64,000 nucleotides of DNA. Origin: Terebella lapidaria (Eukaryota > Annelida > Polychaeta > Terebellida > Terebellidae). Positions 1 to 10,217 of the stretch are shown piece after piece. The position numbers and the translations under genes were made by a program. The DNA is taken from assembly GCA_949152475.1 (NCBI GenBank), contig OX424562.1, forward strand, positions 434,001 to 498,000, read 5' to 3'. The notes under the pieces are model-generated. The model made no database searches. It was given only the letters and a program-made list of their open reading frames with translations, and was not told the DNA's origin. The stretch's first letter is position 1, and every line of letters starts with the position of its first letter.

Positions 1-1087
1 TGGGACCATTAGACTCGATCATTATCTCACCGAAATTAGTGTACGGGTATCAATTTACGACAAAAGAAAGAAATCGGCTATCAACTACAATAAAAACACG
101 ATATTTGAAATGAACCTACCCTACACACTAAAGAGGGCGACGAAGTGATGGGGTTAGAGTAAAAAATGGGGTGTAGTTTTTTGGGGGGATAAACGTATCA
201 TTAACGAAATAAGGGTGATTTTCACGAAAGCGGGACCTATTTCACGAGTATATATAGTGGGGCAACTAAATTAAAGACACGAAATTTGCAATAAACCTAC
301 CGTACACACTAAAGAGGGCGACGAACTGATGGGGTAAGAGTGAAAAATGGGGTGTGTTTTTTTTTTGAGGGGGGAGGGGGGAACGGATAATTCACGAAAT
401 GCGATGTCTTCTAAACGCTGGTACACTGGTATGCTGGTACAAGCATTGCAAGGTGCATGAACTCAACAATACTGCTCATATCGTGTATGCCTCAATAAGC
501 CTCACAATGCTTGTACCAGTATACCAGCGTACCAGCGTTTAGAAGACATCGCACGAAATGAGGGTGATTTTTCCAAAAGCGGGACCTATTTGACGAGTAT
601 ATATAGTACGCCAAGTACAGGAGGTGTACATATCATGCATGAAATAGGGTTTAATTTTATTACAGCGGGACCTACTCCCTCAGTATATATTGTTTCAAAA
701 GTATAGGCAAAACACTGCTACAAATCCATGGGATTGATATTGAAAAACTCAGGGTGTACGGCTATGAGACCGGATTACTGCTCACAGCTTTCACAAACCA
801 TACAGGTGACCGCATGTATTATCGACTTTTTTTGGCAAGTGACGTTCGCGGCCGCGATTGCTTATTGTATTGACTGAGTGAGGCTTATTCGTGTAGGGCA
901 TGTAATAACATGAAATATTGATCCATTTCATAATTGTGCCCGTACTTCACCATTTATAGACATGAGTTGTTCAAGAAACAGGGTGTATAAGTTATGTACG
1001 GAAATACAGGATGTCATTGGGCCAGCCACGAAATGGCCCCACAAAATTCGTAAATTATTTTGGCAAACGAATCTGAAGCAATTTGAC
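1..1087. repeat. Direct repeat unit, copy 1 (truncated by window start)
   Basis: This stretch matches 1279-2205 at near identity. The two copies differ mainly by a 159-bp insertion (MITE plus duplicated target) in this one. Each copy holds two tandem sub-units of about 180 bp that share an ACACACTAAAGAGGGCGACG block and end near GCGGGACCTATTT followed by GTATATATAG. A third GCGGGACCTA/GTATATAT pair follows. The copy ends inside the start of the ORF-like stretch that is longer in copy 2. Function is unknown; the repeated TATA-like boxes suggest a promoter or terminal region of a transposon. Confidence 0.85.
402..551. mobile_element. 150-bp MITE with 9-bp target duplication
   Basis: The ends are inverted repeats of about 47 bp with two internal mismatches, each starting CGATGTCTTCTAAACGCTGG. 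The element is flanked by CACGAAATG at 393-401 and 552-560. The sister repeat has the same sequence with a single CACGAAATG and no insert, which proves the boundaries. There is no coding capacity. A 9-bp duplication fits Mutator-like (MULE) elements and can also occur in Merlin (8-9 bp); superfamily assignment is inference. Confidence 0.9.
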
Positions 1088-1278
1088 AAACAAGTATTAC
1101 AGTTCTGGTGATTAGTATTACGGTTCCGGTTATCTCCAAAAAAAGGATGCAGCAGGCATTTTTTTTATTTTTCTCCTAAAAATGGCTGTTGATGATCGTA
1201 CTTGGTTGATTCGCCCAACCAATTTCCCCTGGCTCATTTGGCCAACCATACACCAAATATTACAAAGTCAAAGACACT

Positions 1279-2205
1279 TGGGACCATTAGACTCGATCAT
1301 TATCTCACCGAAATTAGTGTACGGGTATCAATTTACGACAAAAGAAAGAAATCGGCTATCAACTATAATAAAAACACGATATTTGCAATGAACCTACCCT
1401 ACACACTAAAGAGGGCGACGAAGTGATGGGGTTAGAGTAAAAAATGGGGTGTAGTTTTTTGGGGGGATAAACGTATCATTAACGAAATAAGGGTGATTTT
1501 CACAAAAGCGGGACCTATTTCACGAGTATATATAGTGGGGCAACTAAATTAAAGACACGAAATTTGCAATAAACCTACCGTACACACTAAAGAGGGCGAC
1601 GAACTGATGGGGTAAGTGTGAAAAATGGGGTGTGGTTTTTTTTGGAGGGGGGAGGGGGGAACGGATAATTCACGAAATGAGGGTGATTTTTCCAAAAGCG
1701 GGACCTATTTGACGAGTATATATAGTACGCCAAGTACAGGAGGTGTACATATCATGCATGAAATAGGGTTTAATTTTATTACAGCGGGACCTACTCCCTC
1801 AGTATATATTGTTTCAAAAGTATAGGCAAAACACTGCTACAAATCCATGGGATTGATATTGAAAAACTCAGGGTGTACGGCTATGAGACCGGATTACTGC
1901 TCACAGCTTTCACAAACCATACAGGTGACCGCATGTATTATCGATTTTTTTGGCAAGTGACGTTCGCGGCCGCGATTGCTTATTGTATTGACTGAGTGAG
2001 GCTTATTCGTGTAGGGCATGTAATAACATGAAATATTGATCCGTTTCATAATTGTGTCCGTACTTCACCATTTATAGACATGAGTTGTTCAAGAAACAGG
2101 GTATATAAGTTATGGACGGAAATACAGGATGTCATTGGGCCAGCCACGAAATGGCCCCACAAAATTCGTAAATTATTTTGGCAAACGAATCTGAAGCAAT
2201 TTGAC
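1279..2205. repeat. Direct repeat unit, copy 2
   Basis: Near-identical partner of 1-1087, separated from it by about 190 bp of unrelated sequence. It lacks the MITE and so preserves the empty site CACGAAATG. It runs directly into the decayed reading frame at 2080-2562 and then the Merlin transposase at 2653, so the unit may be the upstream part of that element. Confidence 0.85.
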
Positions 2206-2562
2206 CGAGTGTTGATCGCTGCATTCGTCTACATTAACGGATTAAACCCAGAGGTATTCTTCGAGTGGGGGTCCAAGTATCATATCCTGCGCCTTCCTCT
2301 ATATTCAATAAGGATTAAAAAGGTGACAGACGGATTAAATGGCATTCATTTAGTGAACGAGTAGTATTAAGGCGCAGCATATGATACTTGGGCCGAGTGG
2401 GGTTTCGTGGAAGGATTGTTTCACGCCGGTGATTGCAGGCATTGCCACTTTAGAACTCTCTTTCAGAAATTTGAGCAAGGAGTAAAATATAATCTGTATG
2501 GGCACAACGTGAGCCTCAATCAGTATCAGTATCTGAATGGCAAGCCACACTACCACTCTTAA
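2080..2562 (+). pseudogene. Unrecognised decayed reading frame upstream of Merlin
   Basis: One frame runs from an ATG at 2080 to a stop at 2560 with two in-frame stops close together near 2362-2370. The frame is otherwise protein-like: it contains FVYINGLNPEVFFEWG in the first half and FVEGLFHAGDCRHCHF and YNLYGHNVSLNQYQYLNG in the second, with a repeated EWG motif. I do not recognise the family. It lies about 90 bp upstream of the Merlin transposase in the same orientation, so it may be a companion ORF of that transposon, and its first third is duplicated at 961-1087. Copy 1 diverges after that point. Confidence 0.4.
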
Positions 2563-2589
2563 AATAAAGCGGGAAAATGTTGAATTTCA

Positions 2590-2602
2590 GGTCAGTATAT
2601 AT
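2590..2602 (+). promoter_or_regulatory. TATA-like box upstream of Merlin transposase
   Basis: GTATATATATG lies about 50-60 bp upstream of the ATG at 2653. Position and sequence suit a core promoter; no other support. Confidence 0.3.
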
Positions 2603-2652
2603 ATGAAATCTCCACCCGGCAAACTACTTCTGTCGTCACCAGAGCTAACAAC

Positions 2653-3441
2653 ATGGCTGCACGCGTCATCAACAATGGCAACTATTTTCAGGCGAAATCT
2701 GTTATATCGGAGATAAATTTTGAGGACTTAGAAAATCCGTGGAACTTTTACAAGGTGTTTTTACAGGACCCGCTTGTATACATAGAATGGCTACAGCAGA
2801 GGGGGCTCTTGAATTCGGAAGTTAACTGTGGAAAGTGCGGAAAAGTGGCGAAACTTTGCACCAGATCCAACACCATAGATGGGTATTGTTTCCGATGTAG
2901 TACCCGGCGCCATCAATTTTCTTTGCGCAGATTCTCTTTCTTTGGGAAGAGTCACTTTCCAATTCCCGACATTATGCAATTCTTAGTAAGTTTTGCGGAG
3001 GACGCCTCCCTATACCGCATGGCTAGGAAATCCGGTATGGATTACAAGCGCACAGCTGTGGACTGGGTCAATTATGTCCGTGATGTCTTCAAAAAGTACG
3101 TGCATGATTTTATGCAAACTACCGAACTCACAGGAATTGTCGAGTTGGACGAGAGTCTTTTTGGGCGGAAATGCAAGTATCACCGGGGAAACCCACGCAC
3201 TGGCAAGTGCACCTGGATATTTGGGATGATTGAGCGTGACACAGGGCGCCTGCTGCTCTTTCCAGTGGTCAAGCGTGACACAGGGCGCCTGCTGCTCTTT
3301 CCAGTGGTCAAGCGTGACACAGGGCGCCTGCTGCTCTTTCCAGTGGTCAAGCGTGACACAGGGCGCCTGCTGCTCTTTCCAGTGGTCAAGCGTGACACAG
3401 GGCGCCTGCTGCTCTTTCCAGTGGTCAAGTGGTCAGGTTAG
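2653..3441 (+). pseudogene. Merlin (IS1016/ISXO2-like) transposase, N-terminal fragment
   Basis: The protein starts MAARVINNGNYF. A zinc ribbon follows at about residues 58-85 (CGKCG ... CFRCS), then a linker with FLVSFAED and a helix-rich region, then the first catalytic Asp in IVELDESLFGRKCKYHRG near residue 168. This order is typical of Merlin transposases, the animal relatives of bacterial IS1016/ISXO2. The frame then enters five identical 39-bp repeats that re-code RDTGRLLLFPVVK and stops soon after in AT-rich DNA. The second Asp and the Glu of the catalytic triad are found about 2 kb downstream, so the gene has been split by an insertion and is not functional as one frame. Confidence 0.85.
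3235..3429 (+). repeat. Five identical 39-bp tandem repeats in the Merlin gene
   Basis: Five perfect copies of a 39-bp unit beginning CGTGACACAGGGCGCC follow each other without a single difference. The unit is 13 codons, so the reading frame stays open. It is a coding segment of the transposase core, normally present once. See findings for the parallel case at 30709-30883. Confidence 0.95.
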
Positions 3442-4141
3442 ATTCTTAATTAATTAAATTACAATTAAATTATAAATCATGCAATTAAATTACAATTAAC
3501 ACATTTCATCAAATTAATTAATTAAATTACAATTAAATGACACATTTAATTAATTAAATTAACAATTACTTTCTGCATTACTGAAAGTTCTGATTAAAAG
3601 CTCCCTCGAAAAAAATTACGGATTATCAATCTTAAAAAGTATGTAATGTATGTATGCAGTATGTGTCCCTGTTTTTTAAGTATGATTATATTTCCAATGA
3701 AAGGGCAGTTTTGGATAGAAATACAAATATATATATTTCCATGTGCTATATCTACCAGTCCCGTAAATGCTAATATTATTCACTCGGTGGTATTCCCACT
3801 GTAAGGACACTCCTGATTGGACGATTTGTACCACGTGACAATCCTACATGTTCAATGTTGGACGGCAAAAGTCTATATTATTAACTTGGCACGAATCATA
3901 TTCTCTGATTGGTTCATTTGTACCACGTATCACTCCCAAATTATGTATGTTGGATCCTGAAATGGTATATTGCATTTGTGTATCGGACAGCGCGGTCGCC
4001 TCAACCAATCAGCTTGTCTGTTCCTTGAAAAAAGAGTATATTGGATCCGGGTCATGTATATGGGATTGCATATATTGGACGGTGACGCGATAACAGCCAA
4101 TCAGCGTGGTTGTTACAAACAGCGTGTTGTTAATAATATAG

Positions 4142-4279
4142 CAAAGATTGGATGCTGGTCGTCCAATACAGAGTTTACGGGATTCAGAGTAGCAATATTG
4201 GACTCGGCTGCGCCTCGTCCAATATAACTTTTCTTCATCCCGTAAACTCTGTATTGGACTCCCCATCATCCAATATTTG
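4142..4279. repeat. Fold-back element 1 (hairpin MITE-like)
   Basis: The arms are complementary almost end to end: CAAAGATTGGATG at the left pairs with CATCCAATATTTG at the right, and CAGAGTTTACGGGATTC pairs with a matching block ending CCCGTAAACTCTG. The centre is the near-palindrome CTCGGCTGCGCCTCG. It has the same outer ends and centre as the element at 4404-4639. Confidence 0.8.
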
Positions 4280-4403
4280 TATAATATTGGACGGCAAAAA
4301 TGTATGTTGGACGGGCGGGTGCTTATCAGCAAATCAGAGCGTGTGTTACATGTGGGTTTTCCCCAATCTGGGTTTCTCCTACATTCATTGGTAAATAATA
4401 TAG

Positions 4404-4639
4404 CAAATGTTGGATGTTGAGAGTCGTCCAATATACAGTTTACGGGATTCAGAAATGTCATATTGACCTCGGCTGCGCCTCGGCCAATATGACATTTCTT
4501 CATCCCGTAAACTGTATATTGGACTATATACAGTTTACGGGATTCAGAAATGTCATATTGACCTCGGCTGCGCCTCGGCCAATATGACATTTCTTCATCC
4601 CGTAAACTGTATATTGGACTCCTCAACATCCAATATTTG
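4404..4639. repeat. Fold-back element 2 with internally doubled hairpin
   Basis: The outer arms (CAAATGTTGGATGTTGAG and CTCAACATCCAATATTTG) are those of the element at 4142. The inner roughly 95-bp palindrome with centre CTCGGCTGCGCCTCGG occurs twice in tandem, about 4431-4525 and 4526-4620, the two copies being identical over nearly all their length. A single-hairpin ancestor whose core was duplicated is the simplest reading. Confidence 0.8.
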
Positions 4640-5456
4640 TATATTGTTCTTGTTTAGTATCTGCGCATAACACTTCTGAAAACATTTTTGGAAAAATATG
4701 TCTGTCTCATATCTTGATTGCATATTTTATGTGTTTTTGTTTCGTATGTCTGACCACAGTTCCAATGTTTTTCAATAGACAATCTATTGGACAATTTGAA
4801 TAAAGGCATTGAGAAAGTTCCCTCGTATATTTGCTGAAGGCTTGGAAATTTACATATGCATTTACATATGCAGTAAACTTATAAGAAATGAACCCGATTC
4901 CACTTCAAATATATGCCTTTTTCATAGGGTTCTGATGTTTGTGTGATGCTTTATGATAGAATCTCTAGCATCTCTACAGGATATCTCATATCAGTTCAAT
5001 ATACTGTCCAGTTTTAGATTACACAACCTCACCACTGACTGTTAGTACTGGCATTTGGCCTGACAACCTTGGCCAATTAACCATTGTCTATGATCATTGA
5101 CTTTTCTGCCTTTTTTCAAATCCGGGTTTGAGATTCTAAGGAAATTATATCACCCAGATGAGCTACAGGATGGGCTTTTGTTTTGGAGTAGGGGGCCCAT
5201 TTATTAAGGAAGCCCTTTTGTGTGTGAGGGGGGGGGTAGATTTTGTCTGACCACCGCTAACAATGTGAACTATCAAATGTATAGTTGATGCTGGGAAACA
5301 GCTGTTTAATTGTGATTTAATTGCATTAATTGATCTCAACTGAACATGTTTAGCAATTAAATTGAATTAAATTAACCCAAAAATGGAATTTAATTAATTA
5401 AATTAAATTAATTGGGTTAATTAAATTAATCAATTAACAATTAAGAAATTAAATTA

Positions 5457-5681
5457 ACCCATGCCTGGTGGGGGACCTACTCCGATCGCAATAATCTTGG
5501 GTACAAGCATTTCACCGTCGTCCACAAGGATACCTTCGTCCAAAACTATGAACATGTGCAGACGGGCGAAGTCGTGGAGGTGCACACCAACACAATGGAG
5601 GGGGCGTGGACCCACGCTAAAGGCCATTTCCGAAAAATCAATGGTAGTCAGGAGGAAATTTCACACAAGGTGGAAACATAG
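5457..5681 (+). pseudogene. Merlin transposase, middle catalytic fragment
   Basis: In the frame that contains codon GAT at 5484 the translation reads TYSDRNNLGYKHFTVVHKD and then HVQTGEVVEVHTNTMEG followed by AWTHAKGHFRKINGS. YSD carries the second catalytic Asp and HTNTMEG the Glu of the Merlin/ISXO2 triad, so this is the direct continuation of the fragment at 2653-3441. Roughly 15-20 residues that should precede TYSD are missing or replaced. The frame ends at a TAG at 5679. The tail resumes at about 6426. Confidence 0.8.
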
Positions 5682-6425
5682 TACAGACTTTTCCTGACGA
5701 TTGATATGGCTTCATAATAGTCTAAGACAACCTTTTTCAGAGGTTGTGTAAATTTCTCTCCTGGGCTAAATTTTATGGCCTTTTTCAAAATGGCCGACAT
5801 CGAAAATTTGGTATTTTAGGAAAAAAAACAAAATTATCCTCCTGGTATGATGCTTTTGGTCTAACATGATAAAATTTAGTTATATGGAGATACATTCTTA
5901 ATAACAGTACTAATAATACCGATTAAGACGCCCCAAAAATGAAAAAAAATCCAAGATGGCCGCCAAATTCTCGCCGTTTTTACACAAATGCTCATAACTT
6001 CCTGCCAAATTGAGATAGGAAGCCAATTTTGGTGTCTAACCCTGGGTTTTTGTTTATGGGGATTCCAAATATATAACCAGTTCGAAGCTGTTCAGAATCC
6101 AAGATGGTTGTCAAATTTCAGCCCGATTTCGCGAATAAGCACCAATAAACGTCATATATATCAAGATAACAAGCCAACTCTGGTGGCCAGTCCTGGGCTT
6201 TGGGGTATGAGGGTGCTACTTGAAGAAATACTCTTATGTGTTGATGGTGACTGGCCAATTTAAAGATGTTCAAAGGCCAATATAACGAATAATTATTGTG
6301 GAACATGTAAATGAACCCGTCTAATAGCACTCACTCGCACAAAATCATATCAGACAGAGAAAAATATTTCTGAGCCAACTTTTCAGGGAGGCCTGTTGGT
6401 GGTGGTGTCATGGCACAGACATTGA
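5682..6425. other. Second insertion in the Merlin gene (non-coding)
   Basis: About 750 bp of non-coding DNA lie between the catalytic fragment and the C-terminal fragment. It contains repeated AAGATGGCCGCCAAA and TTTTTCAAAATGGCCGA words, also seen in the repeat at 46786-47330. Both flanking coding pieces carry an Asn-Gly-Ser/Thr motif, which suggests the insertion point. Confidence 0.45.
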
Positions 6426-7060
6426 TGCCAACTTGGTCCAAATGGGACCTCAGTGTCCAACTTTGAAGCACATCTTGCCGAAATTGTGTGGAGGTCCCAC
6501 AACCGCCACACGAACCAAATAGCGGGGCTTCTGAACTTAATTTGCAAGTACTATGACCTGCAGGGGTCCGTAGTTCTTGATTTTCCCACACCCCTCTTCC
6601 CAGGTTGGGATAGGGACACCAGGGAGGATCCGATGTCGATGTCTGTGTACAGACTCGAGGACCATAACACTTTCGTAGATCATGCTGACTCAGAGGACAG
6701 TGATGTCCCTGAGGCAGCGGTAGGCAGGGGGAAACGGGTTGATTTTGTGTCCCGCCGCCCCCCCCCCCCCCCCTAACGTCATCACCGATGAGAGAACCTC
6801 ATGATACATGTATTGTCATGGTCGTATCTTCGGACAGTGACGATGAAGCTGGACCGTCCAATGCCGTAGCAAGACGCCCTTTGCGCGACAGGGTTGTGGA
6901 TCCTAAAATACGGGAGGGTGGTCGTGTTGCCAGGGGTGACAAACGCTGTCAAGAGAAATCACGTTGTCCGGCGTCATATAAACGCAAGGACCCCCCTTCG
7001 AGGCCTAAATTCGAGAAGAAGGCATACTTGGATATGTCTTCCGGTTCTGATTTTGCCTAA
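6426..7060 (+). pseudogene. Merlin transposase, C-terminal fragment, frame broken at a poly-C tract
   Basis: The frame opens after a TGA at 6423 and reads NGTSVSNFEAHLAEIVWRSH, then GLLNLICKYYDL, matching the helical C-terminus that follows the catalytic Glu in Merlin transposases. An acidic stretch (HADSEDSDVPEAAVG) and basic residues follow. A run of 16 C at 6758-6773 leads straight into a stop at 6774. In the neighbouring frame a Pro-rich linker continues into SSDSDDEAGPS and a Lys/Arg-rich tail ending at 7060. The two parts look like one tail separated by slippage in the C-run. Confidence 0.6.
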
Positions 7061-8493
7061 GATATATGCCATTTGTTGTAAATATTGTAAATATTTTGGT
7101 AGGTATGTTTTTTCTTAAAAAGAAAAAAATGCAATACCATGGTTATATTTCTTTGGGTGTACCGTTTTGTTATACAACAAGGTCACTCCTTATTTCGTCC
7201 ATATCCATAACGACTGTAATAACACGCAGGCCAGCAATTGAAACCTGTCTGTTCTTTACAGGATCCTTTGGTTGCTTCATAGGAGATAAACGCTGATTGT
7301 AAATATTTTGGTGAGTATGTTTTTTCTCTAAAACAAACAGAAATGTCATACCATGGTTATATTTCTTTGTGTGTTTTTGTTATGCAACAAGGTCACTCCT
7401 TATTTCGGGCAAAGTATAGTAATCAAATTGGCCATTCAACTCAATGCTAAATGGTCTCATTTTGGTGACCCATAACACCTTTCCAAAAAAAAAATCCCAG
7501 CCTAACCACTATGCTAGTTTTATCAATTGATGTATTGGACATCGCGTGATAAGCATGAATATATTTGACGACACATGGGATTTTTCGCTATTCTGCCTCG
7601 AATGGACCCGTGGTAAAAATACCCAAAATTATGGGTGATGATGGCCATGCAAAACCCCTTCGCTTCCCCAGCTCCTGAGAAGAACGACAACAAGATATTG
7701 CCTTGCAAACTGGGTCATTATTTCCCAGCAGGGAATATACACTCGTCCTGAAATCTGGCATAAAAAAATATACGAGGTGATGTTTCACAAAGGTTTCCCA
7801 TTAAATTGCCTGAGTGAGGTGAACGCTCGCTGATTGGCTGAACGGATTACTGTTCTGTGGCCTTTCGTCCATACCCATAACGAGTGTAATAACACGCACA
7901 CCAGCAATTGGAACATGTCTGTTGTTTACAGGATGCTTTCGTTCCTCCGTGTGGGATAAACGCTGATGTAACGGCGACATTTGTACATAGTGCATTGTAA
8001 GTAAAGTGTTTGTTTGTTTGTAACTGTCTTAGGAATATATATTCTGCAATACCGCTGATATCTATTCAGGTAGTCGGTGTTTATTCATAAATTAGTACTT
8101 CCGTAAATTGCGCAATCATGTTTTGCTTTCGCCATTATTACTGTACCTAAATTTGTTACAGTGCTTCATTGACATATACGAATTGCAACTCACCGGCTGC
8201 GGATTTGGGAGTATTCCAATGACTAGTGAATCCAGGTCTAAATCATGGTGAATATTCATTTCCGTGAAATGCACGTGATCCTTGCCTTTAAAATTGCCCA
8301 TGGCCCCATGATACGTGTAAGATCCACATTACAGTAATTAATTCAGTTCAAAATGTTCGTTAATTATTATCATAAAATGTAATCAGGATGGGCCATCTGT
8401 TCTTGCATGTCATGTAGCTAAGTGTTTTCATTAAGTGACTCCAACCCCTGCTGTTCTGGATACTGATTAAGATGCCAAGTCCCGCCAGGGGAC
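7061..8493. repeat. Non-coding interval with dispersed direct repeats
   Basis: A block at about 7083-7197 (AAATATTTTGGTAGGTATG ... AACAAGGTCACTCCTTATTTCG) recurs at about 7297-7407. The intervening block 7196-7302, with AACACGCAGGCCAGCAATTG, recurs diverged at 7866-7971. No convincing gene is present. These may be subterminal repeats of the Merlin element or independent duplications. Confidence 0.6.
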
Positions 8494-8668
8494 TGTAATC
8501 ACAGTTAGGCTGTTGTTTATTCAATGTACAATACAGGGGAGCCTGGGGAGGAGTCAGGATCTAATTAATGTGCTCTTGTCCATATATATATGCCAGCAAG
8601 GCTTTCAATAAAGGCAGTTTTGGATTTGATTTCAAACTATCCACATCGTTGTTGTCTGTCTCCAAACA
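8494..8668 (+). mobile_element. Possible solo LTR
   Basis: The segment begins TGTAATCACAG and ends CTCCAAACA, contains CATATATATATGCC followed about 25 bp later by CAATAAAGG, and so has the order promoter, polyadenylation signal, end, expected of an LTR. No matching target duplication or second copy is in the window. It could also be an ordinary unique sequence. Confidence 0.3.
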
Positions 8669-9789
8669 CAGAACCCAGGCCGGCTGGCTTTGGCCAGTCC
8701 GGCCTGGACAGAAATACAGACTTGTGAAGTTTGTGAATACGGAGAAAATCACAAATTTTACATACGTGAAGATAATGAAAACATTACCAATTCAAATGGG
8801 GTGGGGAATAGGTCCTACCGGGACCTATATCACGAGAAGGCCCTTGACAGACAGTTTCCAATATAGATCTAATAGGCCTAAGTGATTTTTAAAACATATA
8901 AATTGTGCGTTATGGACTTTGTTAGAGGGGTCTGGGAAACAGACACGGTCTATTTCCCGTCCTTCTGGGGGAGCAATGCAGCACTCGTGCCCCCGCCCCC
9001 CCCCCCCCCCCCGGCTAATAATCACAACCAAGATATACAAAGCATACGTACCTATATAACAGCTGAAAATTCAGTCACAATAAGCTCGGATCAACATGCT
9101 GAAACGTGGAAAGGTTTGTCGATAACAGATTTATATAGATGTACATAAAATTGTCCCCTGTTTGAATTTTTATCCAAGGAAATCACCGTTGTGTTTCAGT
9201 CGTGTTCCGTTGTTGTGACGAGAGCCGGGTTCAAGTCAGCTGGGCGCTGTACCTTGTGTTTTGTGTGCAGCGGAGCGTGCTGTGTGAATGTGAGGTACAC
9301 ACTTATTGATTCGCTCTGGTTGTCACGATCGAGGGAGCGCGCTACTGCCGTTTTTTTTCTTCTTAGATATGGTGTACGACGAGGCAGATCGACCAGCGAG
9401 CCAGCGCTCGCACCAAAACACTATACAACACAACTATTCTCGAATCCCCGCCATCCTCATGCATTGTGATGATGATCGTACCTCAATCACAGTAGCGATA
9501 TCGAATATATCTTTTTATTATTACAGGTGTAAGATCTCTACTGGACAAAAACTTTGCATTATTTATGCAACAATAAATTTCTATCATGAAAAAAAAACTT
9601 TTAAAACTAGCTTTACACCGTCTATCCTTCATATTTCTGCGATGCTAAATGACATCGTGTTATAACCTGACATACATGTACTCAAACGGCTACCAAAATC
9701 CTAGTTCCGATGATACATGAATATTTACATTTCCATATTCAGTAGCCAATCAATGTCAAATATTTACGGTGCCCCTGATAGGGCATGAT
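8669..9789. other. Non-coding interval
   Basis: I see no gene here. A poly-C run lies at about 8996-9012, and a short GGTTCAAGTC box at about 9228 resembles a tRNA B box but has no A box or cloverleaf around it. Confidence 0.5.
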
Positions 9790-10195
9790 GTAAAAAAACG
9801 TTTGCACGAAGTACCAAGTCGTTTGCACGAAGCACTAAGTCGTTTGCACGAAGTACTACATCGTTTGCACGAAGTTCTAAGTCGTTTGCACGAAGTACTC
9901 CATCGTTTGCACGAAGTACTAAGTCGTTTGCACGAAGAACTACATCGCTTGCACGAAGTACCAAGTCTTTTGCATGAAGTACTACATCGTTTGCACGAAG
10001 TACTAAGTCGTTTGCACGAAGTATTGAGTCGTTTGCACGAAGTACTAAGTCCTTTGCACGAAGTACTACATCGTTTGCACGAAGTACTAAATCGTTTTCA
10101 CTAAGTACTAAGTCGTTTGCAGGAAATACTAAGTCGTTTGCACGAAGTACTAAGTCGTTTGCACGAAGTACTAAGTCGTTAGCACGAAGTACTAT
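9790..10195. repeat. 21-bp minisatellite, left part
   Basis: About 19 copies of a 21-bp unit, consensus CGTTTGCACGAAGTACTAAG plus T, with alternative ACATCG or AGTCG at the variable end. The same unit in the same orientation continues at 32238, on the other side of the Harbinger block. The open frames across it are an artefact of the 21-bp period. Confidence 0.95.
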
Positions 10196-10217
10196 GCCCC
10201 AGTCTCACTGGCGGAAT
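10196..10217 (+). repeat. Harbinger left terminal inverted repeat
   Basis: GCCCCAGTCTCACTGGCGGA plus AT; the reverse complement at 32216-32237 differs by one base (CACC for CACT). Confidence 0.8.

Larger units (their letters stand above)
3442..5456. mobile_element. AT-rich insertion splitting the Merlin gene
   Basis: Between the Merlin N-terminal fragment and the middle fragment lie about 2 kb of non-coding DNA. Both edges (3445-3560 and 5300-5456) are simple AATTAAATTA-type sequence. Inside are two fold-back elements and repeated ATTGGAC/GTCCAAT words. No open frame of note. Whether this is one element or several is not clear; target duplications are not visible. Confidence 0.5.

Noticed and set aside
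3180..3457. Alternative-frame ORFs across the 39-bp repeats
   Set aside because: Only the frame continuous with the zinc ribbon and first catalytic Asp resembles a protein family.
5461..5697. Frame-1 ORF starting MPGGGPTPIA
   Set aside because: The neighbouring frame of the same DNA contains the second Asp and the Glu of a Merlin transposase; this frame is its shadow.
9223..9238. tRNA-like B box GGTTCAAGTC
   Set aside because: No A box at the proper distance and no pairing arms.
9764..10104. Long open frames with LHEVLSRLHEVLHR or LRANDVV repeats
   Set aside because: The 21-bp repeat period is a multiple of three, so any frame without a stop in the unit stays open; the peptides are artefacts of the minisatellite.
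9790..10195. Possible CRISPR-like array
   Set aside because: Units are contiguous with no unique spacers, and the sequence is animal DNA.
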